A program made the position numbers and the translations under genes. The notes under the pieces are model-generated. The model did not search any database, had not been told where the DNA came from, and saw only the letters and a list, made by a program, of their open reading frames with translations. From Chloroflexota bacterium (lineage in GTDB: Bacteria; Chloroflexota; Dehalococcoidia; Tepidiformales; Tepidiformaceae), in contig JAPPBY010000009.1 of assembly GCA_026702615.1 (NCBI GenBank), positions 1 to 64,000 of the forward strand: a stretch of DNA of 64,000 bases, given 5' to 3'. Within the stretch, counting starts at the first letter, position 1; each line of letters begins with the position of its first letter. Positions 23,700-31,997 of the stretch are shown here, in pieces.

Positions 23700-26177
23700 A
23701 TGAGCCGCGTTCTCGACAGGCTGAGCTGGCTGGTTACGGTCCGCCCGTACATCACGATCGCCATCCTCCTCGTCATTACCGTCGTCCTGGCCATGGGCGC
23801 GGGGCGGCGCGCCGAGGTGCTCGAAGGCGCGGCCCTGGCGTTCCTTCCCCCGGGGAACGACGTCGCCGATGCGATCAATGAGATCGACGAGCTCTTCTCG
23901 GAGTCGGGCGACGTCCGGGTCGTGACCCTCCTCTTCCGGGGCGAAGCGTTCACCCCCGACGGGCTCTCCCAGATGGACGCCCTGATGGATGGCCTCCTTG
24001 GCGACCCGGCGATCGGCAGCCTGCTGGCGCCCGGCGACGCCGCGATCGCACCCACGTTCCTCATCGGAACGGTGCTCCAGACCGACAGCTTCGAATCGGT
24101 CACGCAGGCGGAGATTGACTCTGCCCGCGGCGTGCCCGAAATCGCCGCCGGGCTTGCCGCGATGACGGGGACCGATGAGGACGGCACATCCGTCGCGATC
24201 GCCACCATCAGGCTGATCGACACCGACGACGAGCGAATTCAGGAGGCTGAACGTTCGATCAACGAGCTGGCGACCGACGACCAGGGCCCACTGCGCGTAA
24301 GCAGCGTCTCGCCCGTGGTAATCGAGGATGAGTACAAGAAGGCCACGGAAGAAGGGCTGTTGCCGCTGATCGGGCTGGCCCTCCTCCTGATCCTCGCCCT
24401 GATCCTGGTGTTCCTGCGAACGCTCTCCGACCTGCTGCTCACGCTGGCCGGTCTGCTGATTTCACTCATCTGGGTTATCGGCGCGGAGGGCTGGCTGGGG
24501 CCGGACGCGCTCGACCTCATCGGCCCGCCGAGCTCGCTCACGGCAATGGTCCCAATCATCGTCATCAGCCTCACGGTGGACTACGCCATCCAGGCCGTCT
24601 CGCACTACCGCGAGCAGCGAACCGCCGGCACCTCGGTCGTCGACGCGGTCAGGACGGGATTGCGCAACGTGACGATTCCGCTCGTGCTGGCCGCCGTCAC
24701 GACAATCGTGAGCCTCCTGGCGAACCTGTTCTCGCCGATCTCCGTGGTGAGGGATTTCGGCATCGTGGCGGGATTGGGCGTGGGGATGAGCCTGATCGTG
24801 ATGCTGACGCTGCTACCGGCAGCGCGGACCATCATCGACCGGCGGCGCGAGGCGCGGGGCAAGCTGACGCCACCCCGACCGGTTGCGAACGCGCTGCCCG
24901 GCATCGGCCGCCTGGCAGAGGTGCTGGGAACATCAGTCGCGCGCCGGCCGGCGCCCTACTTCATCGTCATTCTGGCGATCACGATCGGGCTCGGGTTCTC
25001 CGCTACGAGGCTCGAGTCCGGGTTTGACATCCGCGACATCCTGCCTCAGGGCGGAACCGTCCTGGAGGACATCGAGACCCTCGAGACAGCCGTCGGCGGT
25101 TCGACAGAGATGGTCACTGTCCTGGTGAAAGCGGAAGCGACGGAGACGCGGACGTACCTGAACCTCCACGACCTCAGGGAGGCCTTCGACGATGAGGATC
25201 GCCGCCCCCGGGCGGCGGCGGGGCCCATCCAGATGTCGTATGAGCTGATGGTGCGTGACTGGACGACGGACAGCGGGCAGCCGGGCGACAACTACGACTC
25301 GGATCTGGCCGCGCTTTTCCACGAAGCTTCCGCCGGGGTGGAGCTCGACCCAGAGCTGCTGCAGGAGTTCCTCGACCGGCTCAAGGAGCTGGAACCCGCG
25401 GTCGCTCATGCGCTGGTCGACGATCCGGACGGGATCGATTCACTGCTGGTCCAGTTCCCCGCCTTCTCGGGTGATCCGGATACGACGAGGGCGCTCCAGG
25501 AGGACCTGGAGGCCCTCTGGTTCGGCGAGGACGGAACGGTCACGGCAACATCGGGAAGCATCGTCTCCATCGCGGTCACGGACGAGATCACCGGTCGCCA
25601 GACCGAGGCGATCAGCACGACCATCGCGATGGCGTTCGGCATCCTCGCCATCTTCTTCTGGGTCACGCTGCGGCAACCGGTACTGGCGTTTATCGCGGTG
25701 GCGCCGGTCATACTGGTGCTCATCTGGGTGCTGGGCACGATGGCCCTCATCGGCATTCCCTACACGCTCGTCACCGCAATCATCACGGCGCTCTCGATCG
25801 GAATCGGCGTGGACTACACGATCCACGTGATCCATCGCTACCGGGAGGAGTTCGCCCACCTGCGCAATCCCGAGCAAGCCGCAATCCGAACGTTGGCGAC
25901 CACGGGATCGGCGCTGCTCGGGTCAGCCCTGACGACCGCCCTCGGCCTCGGAGCGCTGGTGCTCTCGCCCACGCTCGCGTCTCAGGAGTTCGGCATCACG
26001 GCCGCGATCACGATCGCGTACGCGCTAATCGTGTCCATCCTCCTGGTGCCACCCGCGATGACCGTCTGGGGCGCGTACCAGAACATGCGGCTGCGCTCGA
26101 TGGTGGAGCGGGTGTGGGAGGAGCTCGACGTGGCGATCGAGGGCGTCCACGAGCAGTACGAGCAGGAGTCGTCGTAG
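23700..26177 (+). CDS. RND superfamily (MMPL/HpnN-type) lipid transporter
   Basis: This 825-residue protein has two homologous halves, each with one membrane helix, a large extracytoplasmic domain and a five-helix bundle. The first bundle is LLPLIGLALLLILALILVFLRTLSDLL through SLTVDYAIQAVSHYREQR; the second is ISTTIAMAFGILAIFFWVTLRQPVLAF through IGIGVDYTIHVIHRYREEF. The G.DY.I...HRYRE motifs carry the proton-relay aspartates. This group moves mycolate-type lipids, hopanoids and other hydrophobic cargo. It is oriented toward a sterol-methyltransferase homologue, 10 bases from its 3' end. The cargo is inferred. Confidence 0.9.
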   Translation: MSRVLDRLSWLVTVRPYITIAILLVITVVLAMGAGRRAEVLEGAALAFLPPGNDVADAINEIDELFSESGDVRVVTLLFRGEAFTPDGLSQMDALMDGLLGDPAIGSLLAPGDAAIAPTFLIGTVLQTDSFESVTQAEIDSARGVPEIAAGLAAMTGTDEDGTSVAIATIRLIDTDDERIQEAERSINELATDDQGPLRVSSVSPVVIEDEYKKATEEGLLPLIGLALLLILALILVFLRTLSDLLLTLAGLLISLIWVIGAEGWLGPDALDLIGPPSSLTAMVPIIVISLTVDYAIQAVSHYREQRTAGTSVVDAVRTGLRNVTIPLVLAAVTTIVSLLANLFSPISVVRDFGIVAGLGVGMSLIVMLTLLPAARTIIDRRREARGKLTPPRPVANALPGIGRLAEVLGTSVARRPAPYFIVILAITIGLGFSATRLESGFDIRDILPQGGTVLEDIETLETAVGGSTEMVTVLVKAEATETRTYLNLHDLREAFDDEDRRPRAAAGPIQMSYELMVRDWTTDSGQPGDNYDSDLAALFHEASAGVELDPELLQEFLDRLKELEPAVAHALVDDPDGIDSLLVQFPAFSGDPDTTRALQEDLEALWFGEDGTVTATSGSIVSIAVTDEITGRQTEAISTTIAMAFGILAIFFWVTLRQPVLAFIAVAPVILVLIWVLGTMALIGIPYTLVTAIITALSIGIGVDYTIHVIHRYREEFAHLRNPEQAAIRTLATTGSALLGSALTTALGLGALVLSPTLASQEFGITAAITIAYALIVSILLVPPAMTVWGAYQNMRLRSMVERVWEELDVAIEGVHEQYEQESS

Positions 26178-26187
26178 GCGCCGGGGC

Positions 26188-27222
26188 CTAGAGAGGCTTT
26201 CGAGCCAGAAAACAGTACAGCGGCGTGTAGATCCCGGTCTTGCCACCTGCGACGTAGGCATCCGCGGTCCGATCCAGGAGCCGGATGACTTCCGCGGAGC
26301 CCTTCGGGAACAGCCGCACCGTTTCGGCCAGCTTGACTCCTCCCATTATCGCTTTGCGGCCCCACGGGAGCCTGCGCACCGCGCTCCCCGGCGTTCCCTG
26401 GCGAGTCTCCATGGGCTGATACCAGGGTGTGGATGGTCCATCCTGGACATCCCGATCCATCCCCTCGATGACCTCGAACCCGACCGCTTCAAGCGCATGA
26501 TTCACTTCCGCAAAGGTCGCGATGTCGTTCAGCGCGATGCCGAGCATGAGCTCTTGCTTGATGGCCCTGTGGCGGCTGTCGTTCGGGTCGAACTTCTCCG
26601 TCAGGCACATCTCCTGGCCCCAGAGGAGGGCTCCCGGTTTCAGCACGCGGAAGATCTCGGCGAACGCGCCCTGCTTGTCCGGCGCGTGGCAGGTTGACTC
26701 GATGGCGTACCCCCGGTCGAAGGAGCCGTCCGGGATGCCGCTCATATCCATGAAGCTGCACGTGTGGTACTCGACCATGTGGTCGAGCCCCGCCTCGGCA
26801 GTTAGCTGCTTCGCCATCGCCAGCTGGATTTCGTTGATGTTGACTCCTGAGACGCGGACGCCAGCCTCACGGACAACCCGGCGCATGGGGCCGCCGATTC
26901 CACATCCGACGTCGACCACGGTCATGCCTTCTTCCAACTCCAGCTTGGAGATCATCAGGCGCTGATGCCGTTCCTGTGACTGCTCCAGGCTCTCCGTGGG
27001 CTTGAGCGGCGCGAAGTGCAGGGATTCGCTCCAGCCCCAGACCATGAACGCCGTGCACAGGTCGTAGTACTCCTTCGCCGTTTCGCTATGGGAGTAATCG
27101 CTCGACCCATCGGCGGCCATCGCCGCGACGTCGGTCCACTTGTTGAAGTCTCGCACGCGACCTGCGACGTCGGAGCCGCGGTACGAGTGGTTCAACTCTT
27201 TCAGGAGCGTACGTAGCTGCAC
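26188..27222 (-). CDS. Sterol C-24 methyltransferase homologue (Erg6/SMT family)
   Basis: The 344-residue protein matches eukaryotic SMTs end to end. Region I, the sterol-binding aromatic block, is YDLCTAFMVWGWSESLHFAP (53-72). SAM motif I is VDVGCGIGGP (103-112). The family hallmark YAIESTCHAPD is at 172-182, LKPGALLWGQEMCLTEKFDPND follows (195-215), and the SMT C-terminal domain ends with LFPKGSAEVIRLLDRTADAYVAGGKTGIYTPLYCFLARKP. SMTs transfer methyl from SAM to the delta-24 double bond of a sterol side chain. Generic small-molecule methyltransferases lack region I and this C-terminal domain. It is on the same strand as and downstream of the GPP34-P450 gene, 80 bases away. Confidence 0.9.
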   Translation of the reverse strand: MQLRTLLKELNHSYRGSDVAGRVRDFNKWTDVAAMAADGSSDYSHSETAKEYYDLCTAFMVWGWSESLHFAPLKPTESLEQSQERHQRLMISKLELEEGMTVVDVGCGIGGPMRRVVREAGVRVSGVNINEIQLAMAKQLTAEAGLDHMVEYHTCSFMDMSGIPDGSFDRGYAIESTCHAPDKQGAFAEIFRVLKPGALLWGQEMCLTEKFDPNDSRHRAIKQELMLGIALNDIATFAEVNHALEAVGFEVIEGMDRDVQDGPSTPWYQPMETRQGTPGSAVRRLPWGRKAIMGGVKLAETVRLFPKGSAEVIRLLDRTADAYVAGGKTGIYTPLYCFLARKPL

Positions 27223-27302
27223 CGCGTGGGGTTCCCCCTTGCCTTTCGTCTATGGCCAGCCGACCGATGCGCCCAACGGAGTCCGAAGCGAACCAGCGCG
27301 CG

Positions 27303-29327
27303 TCAGGATGGGATGTCGCGCCTCTTCTCGGCGATGACGAACTTGATCTTCTTGCTGATTGAGAGCGAGGGGAACGGGTTAATCCGCAGGGGCTTGTTTT
27401 CGGGCGACACCTTGATGGTGAAGTAGTGCGCCAGCATCAGCAGGTTGGCGCTGAGCTGCAACTCCATCCAGCGCGAGCCGAGGCAGGTGTGGGTTCCCAG
27501 CCCGTACGGGGCGTAGCCGGGACCGCGATGCTCGTCTCGGGGAGGCAGGTAGCGGTCGATGTCGAACTTCTCGGGATCGGGGAACACATCGCTCATGTAG
27601 TGCGAGGCCGTCTGGGCGATGTGGATCTCCGAGCCCTCGGGGAGCTCGTACCCCTCCACCACACAGGCGTTCATCACGGTCCGGATCGACACAGGGACGA
27701 TCGGGTAGATTCGCATGGACTCCATGATGAAGCGGTGGGTGGTGTCGATGGCTTCCAGGGTGAAGTCCTCGGGGGAGGGATCGCCGTCGGCGAAGAGGGC
27801 ATCCGCTTCGGCGCGGATCCGCTCATAGAGTTCGGGCTGCGTGGCCATGGCGTAGAGGGCGAAGCTGAGCCCGTCGCCGAGGTACACGCTCGCAATCAGC
27901 GGAGCCGACAGCGCGAAGCGCAGATTCGACTCGGGGAGGAACTGCGGATCGCTCGCGTGCAGGCTGAGCAGGTCGTCGGCGAGGTCGCGGGGACATCCGG
28001 CCCGCTGGGCGGGGGTGTGGATGCCCTGGACGCGGTCCAGCAACGTCTCGATGCCTTTCGCCTTCCGCTTCATGCCCGGTGTGCTCAGCATGAACTTGGG
28101 CAGCACCTTCACGACTCGCGTGGCGAGCGCTCGTTCCTTGTAGACACTCAAGTCGTCGAGGAGGTCCTGCGACTGCACGCTGAGCATGAGCGGCGAAATC
28201 TGGGAATTGATCAACTTCCGGGACATGGGGCATGCGGGGAATGCGTCCCCAACCTTCCAGCTCGCCATGTGCGCACGGGCGTTGCTGAAGACGGTGTCCA
28301 GCTGCCCTTCCAGCCGCGCACGGGAATAGGCCGGCTGCATGGACTTGCGGAAGCGGAAGTGGTCGGCGCCATCGAGGGAGGGGAGGATTCCGGACGCGCC
28401 GTAGACCTTCTCGAACTCCTGGAGGTAGTCCTTGGCCCGCAGGAACGTGCGCCCGTGCCGGTGAGCCCAGCGATTGGTTTCGGGACCGGCGAGGAACGTC
28501 ATGGTGTCGAGGAACGGCGGGTTGAGCCTGAACACCGGGCCGTACTCTTCCGCGAGATCGGCGAAGAGCCCCGGCAGGTTGCCTCTCCGGAGATGTCGGT
28601 TGAGCAACACCTTGCGCAGCGAAACCGTCGGGATCTCCTTGGTCAGCGTGGCGCGCCGGAGCAGCGGACCGGCCAGGTTGTTGGCGACCGCATCAGCGAT
28701 CGCCCGGCCGATCAGGTCCATCCTGCAGATGAGTTCGACGCGCTCCTCATGCTCTTCCTCGATGGGGAAGACGAAGCGGAGGACGTCGCAAGTGTTCGCG
28801 AGCGCGATGATGATGACATCCCGGGGGTCGGGAATCTCGTTGTTGTAGAGCACGTTGCCGATACGCGTCGTCACGAACTCGGTCGAGCCGTTCTGCGAAT
28901 CGCCCGTTTCTGCGCGCTGCCACGCGATGCGCGACAGGGTCCAGAACTCGCCGTCGTGGTACTGGAGGATCTGCATCGCCACCAGGCGCTCCAGGGTCAC
29001 ATCGATGATCGACTCCGCATGGGGCGCGAGGCGCTCGATCCAGTACTGGGCGTTCTGCTGGGCCGGTTCGTCGGCTATTTCCCGCAGGATGTCGTCGAGG
29101 GCGGCGTCTCCCGTGGGCGTCTTGTCCAGGAGGATGAGCGAGTCCATATCGGTATCGATGCGGGAGATGAGGGACAGCTCCGCGAGCACCGCCCCGACCA
29201 CTGCACAGTTCAGGTCCCACCCGGGTACCTGGCGAAAGTAGCCGCTGTCCTCATTGAGGAGCATCAGGAGGAGTTCATCAGGCAGAGTGAGCGCTCGCGT
29301 TGCGACGCGTTCCGTAGCGAGAGTCAT
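27303..29327 (-). CDS. GPP34 domain-cytochrome P450 fusion protein
   Basis: The 674-residue product joins two domains. Residues 1-225 are a GPP34 (GOLPH3-like) domain (LTLPDELLLMLLNEDSGYF, SRIDTDMDSLILLDKTPTGD, EIPDPRDVIIIALANTC), homologous to the stand-alone protein at 10970-11626. Residues about 235-674 are a P450: ExxR is E536-SM-R539, and the heme loop is YGLGTHTCLG with ligand C615. The I-helix reads VYLGDGLSF, with glycine where most P450s have the oxygen-activating threonine. The start ATG gives a short leader; an in-frame extension to 29414 is possible. The order suggests a membrane-tethered oxygenase for a lipid, upstream of the SMT gene. Confidence 0.9.
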   Translation of the reverse strand: MTLATERVATRALTLPDELLLMLLNEDSGYFRQVPGWDLNCAVVGAVLAELSLISRIDTDMDSLILLDKTPTGDAALDDILREIADEPAQQNAQYWIERLAPHAESIIDVTLERLVAMQILQYHDGEFWTLSRIAWQRAETGDSQNGSTEFVTTRIGNVLYNNEIPDPRDVIIIALANTCDVLRFVFPIEEEHEERVELICRMDLIGRAIADAVANNLAGPLLRRATLTKEIPTVSLRKVLLNRHLRRGNLPGLFADLAEEYGPVFRLNPPFLDTMTFLAGPETNRWAHRHGRTFLRAKDYLQEFEKVYGASGILPSLDGADHFRFRKSMQPAYSRARLEGQLDTVFSNARAHMASWKVGDAFPACPMSRKLINSQISPLMLSVQSQDLLDDLSVYKERALATRVVKVLPKFMLSTPGMKRKAKGIETLLDRVQGIHTPAQRAGCPRDLADDLLSLHASDPQFLPESNLRFALSAPLIASVYLGDGLSFALYAMATQPELYERIRAEADALFADGDPSPEDFTLEAIDTTHRFIMESMRIYPIVPVSIRTVMNACVVEGYELPEGSEIHIAQTASHYMSDVFPDPEKFDIDRYLPPRDEHRGPGYAPYGLGTHTCLGSRWMELQLSANLLMLAHYFTIKVSPENKPLRINPFPSLSISKKIKFVIAEKRRDIPS

Positions 29328-29444
29328 GAGTCCAGTCCCCGAGGCGCGGGCTATCTCGCAGGAGGCGCCCGACCTCAAAAGCAAGTGTATCGCAAGCGAA
29401 TCCAGGGGGGGCAACCAATCCCGAGAGAAAGGATCGGTTCAGGT

Positions 29445-29458
29445 GTGAGTGTGCTCAC
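29445..29458. promoter_or_regulatory. Palindrome in the divergent GPP34-P450/Rieske promoter region
   Basis: GTGAG and CTCAC (29445-29449 and 29454-29458) are inverted around TGTG, inside a broader AGGTG...CACCT symmetry (29441-29460). It lies between the starts of the leftward P450-SMT genes and the rightward Rieske gene. TetR- or GntR-type repressors use sites of this size, so coordinated control is possible. No regulator gene adjoins it. Confidence 0.4.
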
Positions 29459-29550
29459 CTGACGTAAGATTCGCGTGCCCCTACCGTAAATGGTGACTCT
29501 TCGGCGAAGGGGATCCGTTAGTCGAGATTCCAGGTGAGGAGTGTCGGACG

Positions 29551-30687
29551 ATGCCAGCGCCACGTCCCGAGGCCGCCAACGACACGCTTTCGCCCTTTCC
29601 CGAGGGCTGGTACTTCCTCGCGAGCCGCGAGGCCATCGAAAAAGCCGGACTCATCGAGAAGACCTGGATGGGCGAAGAGATCGTGATCTGGTGCGATGAG
29701 GACGGTCGGGTCTGCGTCGCGGAGTCGGTCTGTCCGCACCTCGGCTCGGCGCTCGGGCCCTCCGCAGGGGGGCGCATCTGCGAGGGACGGGTGGTCTGTC
29801 CGTTCCATGGCTTCGAGTTCGATACCAGCGGGCAGTGCGTGGCCACACCCTTCGCCCCTCCGCCGCGATCGGCGAGGCTGCGAGTCTTCGAGACGCACGA
29901 GGTCGCGGGGCTGATCTTCGCCTGGTGGGGGATCGAGGGCCGGCCCTCCCAGTGGAGCCTTCCCGACGACGCCACCGACCAGGAAGGGTGGAGCGACCTC
30001 CGCATCCAGACCCTGCGCTTCCCCGGTCATCCCCAGGAGACGACGGAGAACTCGGTCGACATCGCCCACCTGCGCTACGTGCATGGCTACGACAACGTGG
30101 ACCGCACCCACCCAATCGAAGTAGACGGGCCACTCTTCGTGAGCCGCTGGGACTTCCGGAGTGTGCGGAAGATCGCCGGGATCGTCAGGCTCACCCTCAA
30201 CCTCTCCGCCCACACTCGCATCTTCGGGTTCGGCTACTCCCTTGTGGAGGTCCGCGAGCATACGATCCCAATGGACATGCGTCTGTGGATCCTGGCGACA
30301 CCCGTGGACGGCAGGCTGATCGACATGTCGCTGGTCTCGCAGGTGCGAGTAGAGCCGAAGACCAGGCGATTCATCGCCGGCGCGGGGTTTCTCCCGCATC
30401 GGCTGCGGGCTACCGTCGTCAACAGGTTCCTGAGCCCCATGCAGAAGATGGACGTGCTTCAGGACGTGATGATCTGGCGCCGCAAGCAGTACCGCGCGCG
30501 CCCACGCCTCAACCGGGCCGATGGGGAGATCACCATGTTCCGGGACTACTGCGCCCAGTTCTATCCGGACCCCGAAGGCGGCGCCGATCGACTCCCCGAG
30601 CCCGATCGGGCCATTCGGCAACCGGATGCAGGGTTAGGCCTTCCGGAATCGCCAGCCGTAGAGGATGCCCCCGTAGTAGTTGAATGA
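29551..30687 (+). CDS. Rieske non-heme iron oxygenase, alpha subunit type
   Basis: This 378-residue oxygenase has the Rieske cluster ligands C61-x-H63 (VCPHLGSALG) and C83-x-x-H86 (CPFHGFEFD), then the mononuclear iron site in ENSVDIAHLRYVHGYD with D170, H173 and H178. The C-terminal half resembles the KshA/DAF-36-like group rather than aromatic-ring dioxygenases with a beta subunit. Related enzymes oxidise sterols: KshA is a 9-alpha-hydroxylase, DAF-36/Neverland a 7-desaturase and SdmA a bacterial C-4 demethylase. No reductase or ferredoxin lies beside it. The 3' end overlaps the convergent FAD gene by 54 bases. Confidence 0.9.
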   Translation: MPAPRPEAANDTLSPFPEGWYFLASREAIEKAGLIEKTWMGEEIVIWCDEDGRVCVAESVCPHLGSALGPSAGGRICEGRVVCPFHGFEFDTSGQCVATPFAPPPRSARLRVFETHEVAGLIFAWWGIEGRPSQWSLPDDATDQEGWSDLRIQTLRFPGHPQETTENSVDIAHLRYVHGYDNVDRTHPIEVDGPLFVSRWDFRSVRKIAGIVRLTLNLSAHTRIFGFGYSLVEVREHTIPMDMRLWILATPVDGRLIDMSLVSQVRVEPKTRRFIAGAGFLPHRLRATVVNRFLSPMQKMDVLQDVMIWRRKQYRARPRLNRADGEITMFRDYCAQFYPDPEGGADRLPEPDRAIRQPDAGLGLPESPAVEDAPVVVE

Positions 30688-31989
30688 ACGCCTGGCCGCG
30701 TCGTCCTCGAAGGGGTAGTCCGCTCCGAGCTGCCGAGCGGCGGCAAGGCCCGTCACGAAGCAGGTCTCCTGCGCATTGACCAGCGTGTGGGCGCCGCAGT
30801 GCCACGTTCGCCGCTTACCCTGGATGAAGCGGAAGATGTTTGCCGTCACCGCGACGTGACGCACATCGTGGACGATGTGCTGGAACCACCACTTCTTCAC
30901 GACCTTGCTTTCGTCGATGGGGCTGATCGGGTTGTAGGTCACGAGGCAGGGCTTGTCGGACTCGTGAGCCCACGGCTGCTGGTTGTGCATGATGTAGGTG
31001 ATCTCGTAGTTGTCCGGCCTCGCACCGTACTGCTCGATGTGATTGCTCCGGGTCGTCAGGGGCTTGACCTCGTTGTCGGGCAGGACGGAGGCATCGGAGT
31101 GGACGACCGTGTGGTTGTGGAGCTCACTCTCGTAGCGGATCGACGAGAGGATCGAGCGCTCGAGGAAGGTGGGCTTGTCGAGGAGCATCAGGGTCTGGTT
31201 CGCGTTGCAGGCGAAGATGACGTCGTCGAACGCTTCCCGCACGCCATCCGCGTCCTCGACCATGACGCCGGTCTTGTCCCGATAGACCTTGTGGACGGGC
31301 CGGCCGAGGAAGATCTTGTCGCGGAAGCCGGCCGATAGCTCTTCGTAGATGCGTCGCGTGCCCTTGTCCCACGTCTGCATGGGCGTGGAAGTCTCGATGT
31401 CGAAGAACTCGAGGTAGCGCGAGAAGAGCGCCGCGGGCATGTCGAAGACGTTCGTCGCCATCAGGAAATTGACGAACATCGGCTTCAGGATCTTGTAGCG
31501 GAACTCCCCGGAGAAGCCTCCCAGGTTGAGCACCGTTCCCATGCTTATGTAATTGAATGGATTGAGGGCGTTCAGGAACTTCGACTGCTTCCGGGTCAGC
31601 CAGCCGATGCGGTGCAGGCGCCGCAACATGCGCTGGAACTTCGCAATTTCGGGTTGCAACTGCTCCCGGATATCGGAGTCAAAGTCGTGCGCATAGAGGC
31701 GGTCCTGGTACTTCACGCTGTAGCTGAACCTGGTATCGACCAGGTCGATGCCGAAGCGCTCCATCAACAGGACGATGTGGTGGTAGATGGAGGGGATGCA
31801 GGCGGTGACGGAGATGTCGAAGGGGATAGTGCCGCCCGCGTCCTGGGGCATGTCGGCGGTGATGGCGTTGCCGCCGACCTGATCCTGGGCTTCGAACAAC
31901 CGGAAGTCGAAGCGCTCGGGGTGATGATTCAGCGCCCAGGCGGCGGCGAGGCCCGAGATGCCTCCGCCAACGATGGCAATTCGCCGCAT
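30634..31989 (-). CDS. FAD-dependent amine-oxidase-like oxidoreductase
   Basis: The 451-residue flavoprotein begins with the dinucleotide-binding motif IAIVGGGISGLAAAWALN and the E-(x)-GG pattern FEAQDQVGGNAITAD, both typical of the amine oxidase/phytoene desaturase superfamily. The C-terminal flavin contact is CFVTGLAAARQLGADYPFEDD. It resembles the COG2907-type proteins often found with fatty-acid or isoprenoid-modifying genes. The reaction could be desaturation, saturation or isomerisation of a lipid. It starts 8 bases after the M16 peptidase stop, so the two are co-transcribed, and it converges on and overlaps the Rieske gene. Confidence 0.85.
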   Translation of the reverse strand: MRRIAIVGGGISGLAAAWALNHHPERFDFRLFEAQDQVGGNAITADMPQDAGGTIPFDISVTACIPSIYHHIVLLMERFGIDLVDTRFSYSVKYQDRLYAHDFDSDIREQLQPEIAKFQRMLRRLHRIGWLTRKQSKFLNALNPFNYISMGTVLNLGGFSGEFRYKILKPMFVNFLMATNVFDMPAALFSRYLEFFDIETSTPMQTWDKGTRRIYEELSAGFRDKIFLGRPVHKVYRDKTGVMVEDADGVREAFDDVIFACNANQTLMLLDKPTFLERSILSSIRYESELHNHTVVHSDASVLPDNEVKPLTTRSNHIEQYGARPDNYEITYIMHNQQPWAHESDKPCLVTYNPISPIDESKVVKKWWFQHIVHDVRHVAVTANIFRFIQGKRRTWHCGAHTLVNAQETCFVTGLAAARQLGADYPFEDDAARRSFNYYGGILYGWRFRKA

Positions 31990-31997
31990 GTCCGTCC

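Noticed and set aside
27303-29327. Calling the fused P450 a CYP51 sterol demethylase
   Set aside because: The CYP51 substrate signature and the GQHTS-type I-helix are not present; the I-helix is VYLGDGLSF. Neighbouring SMT context alone is not enough.
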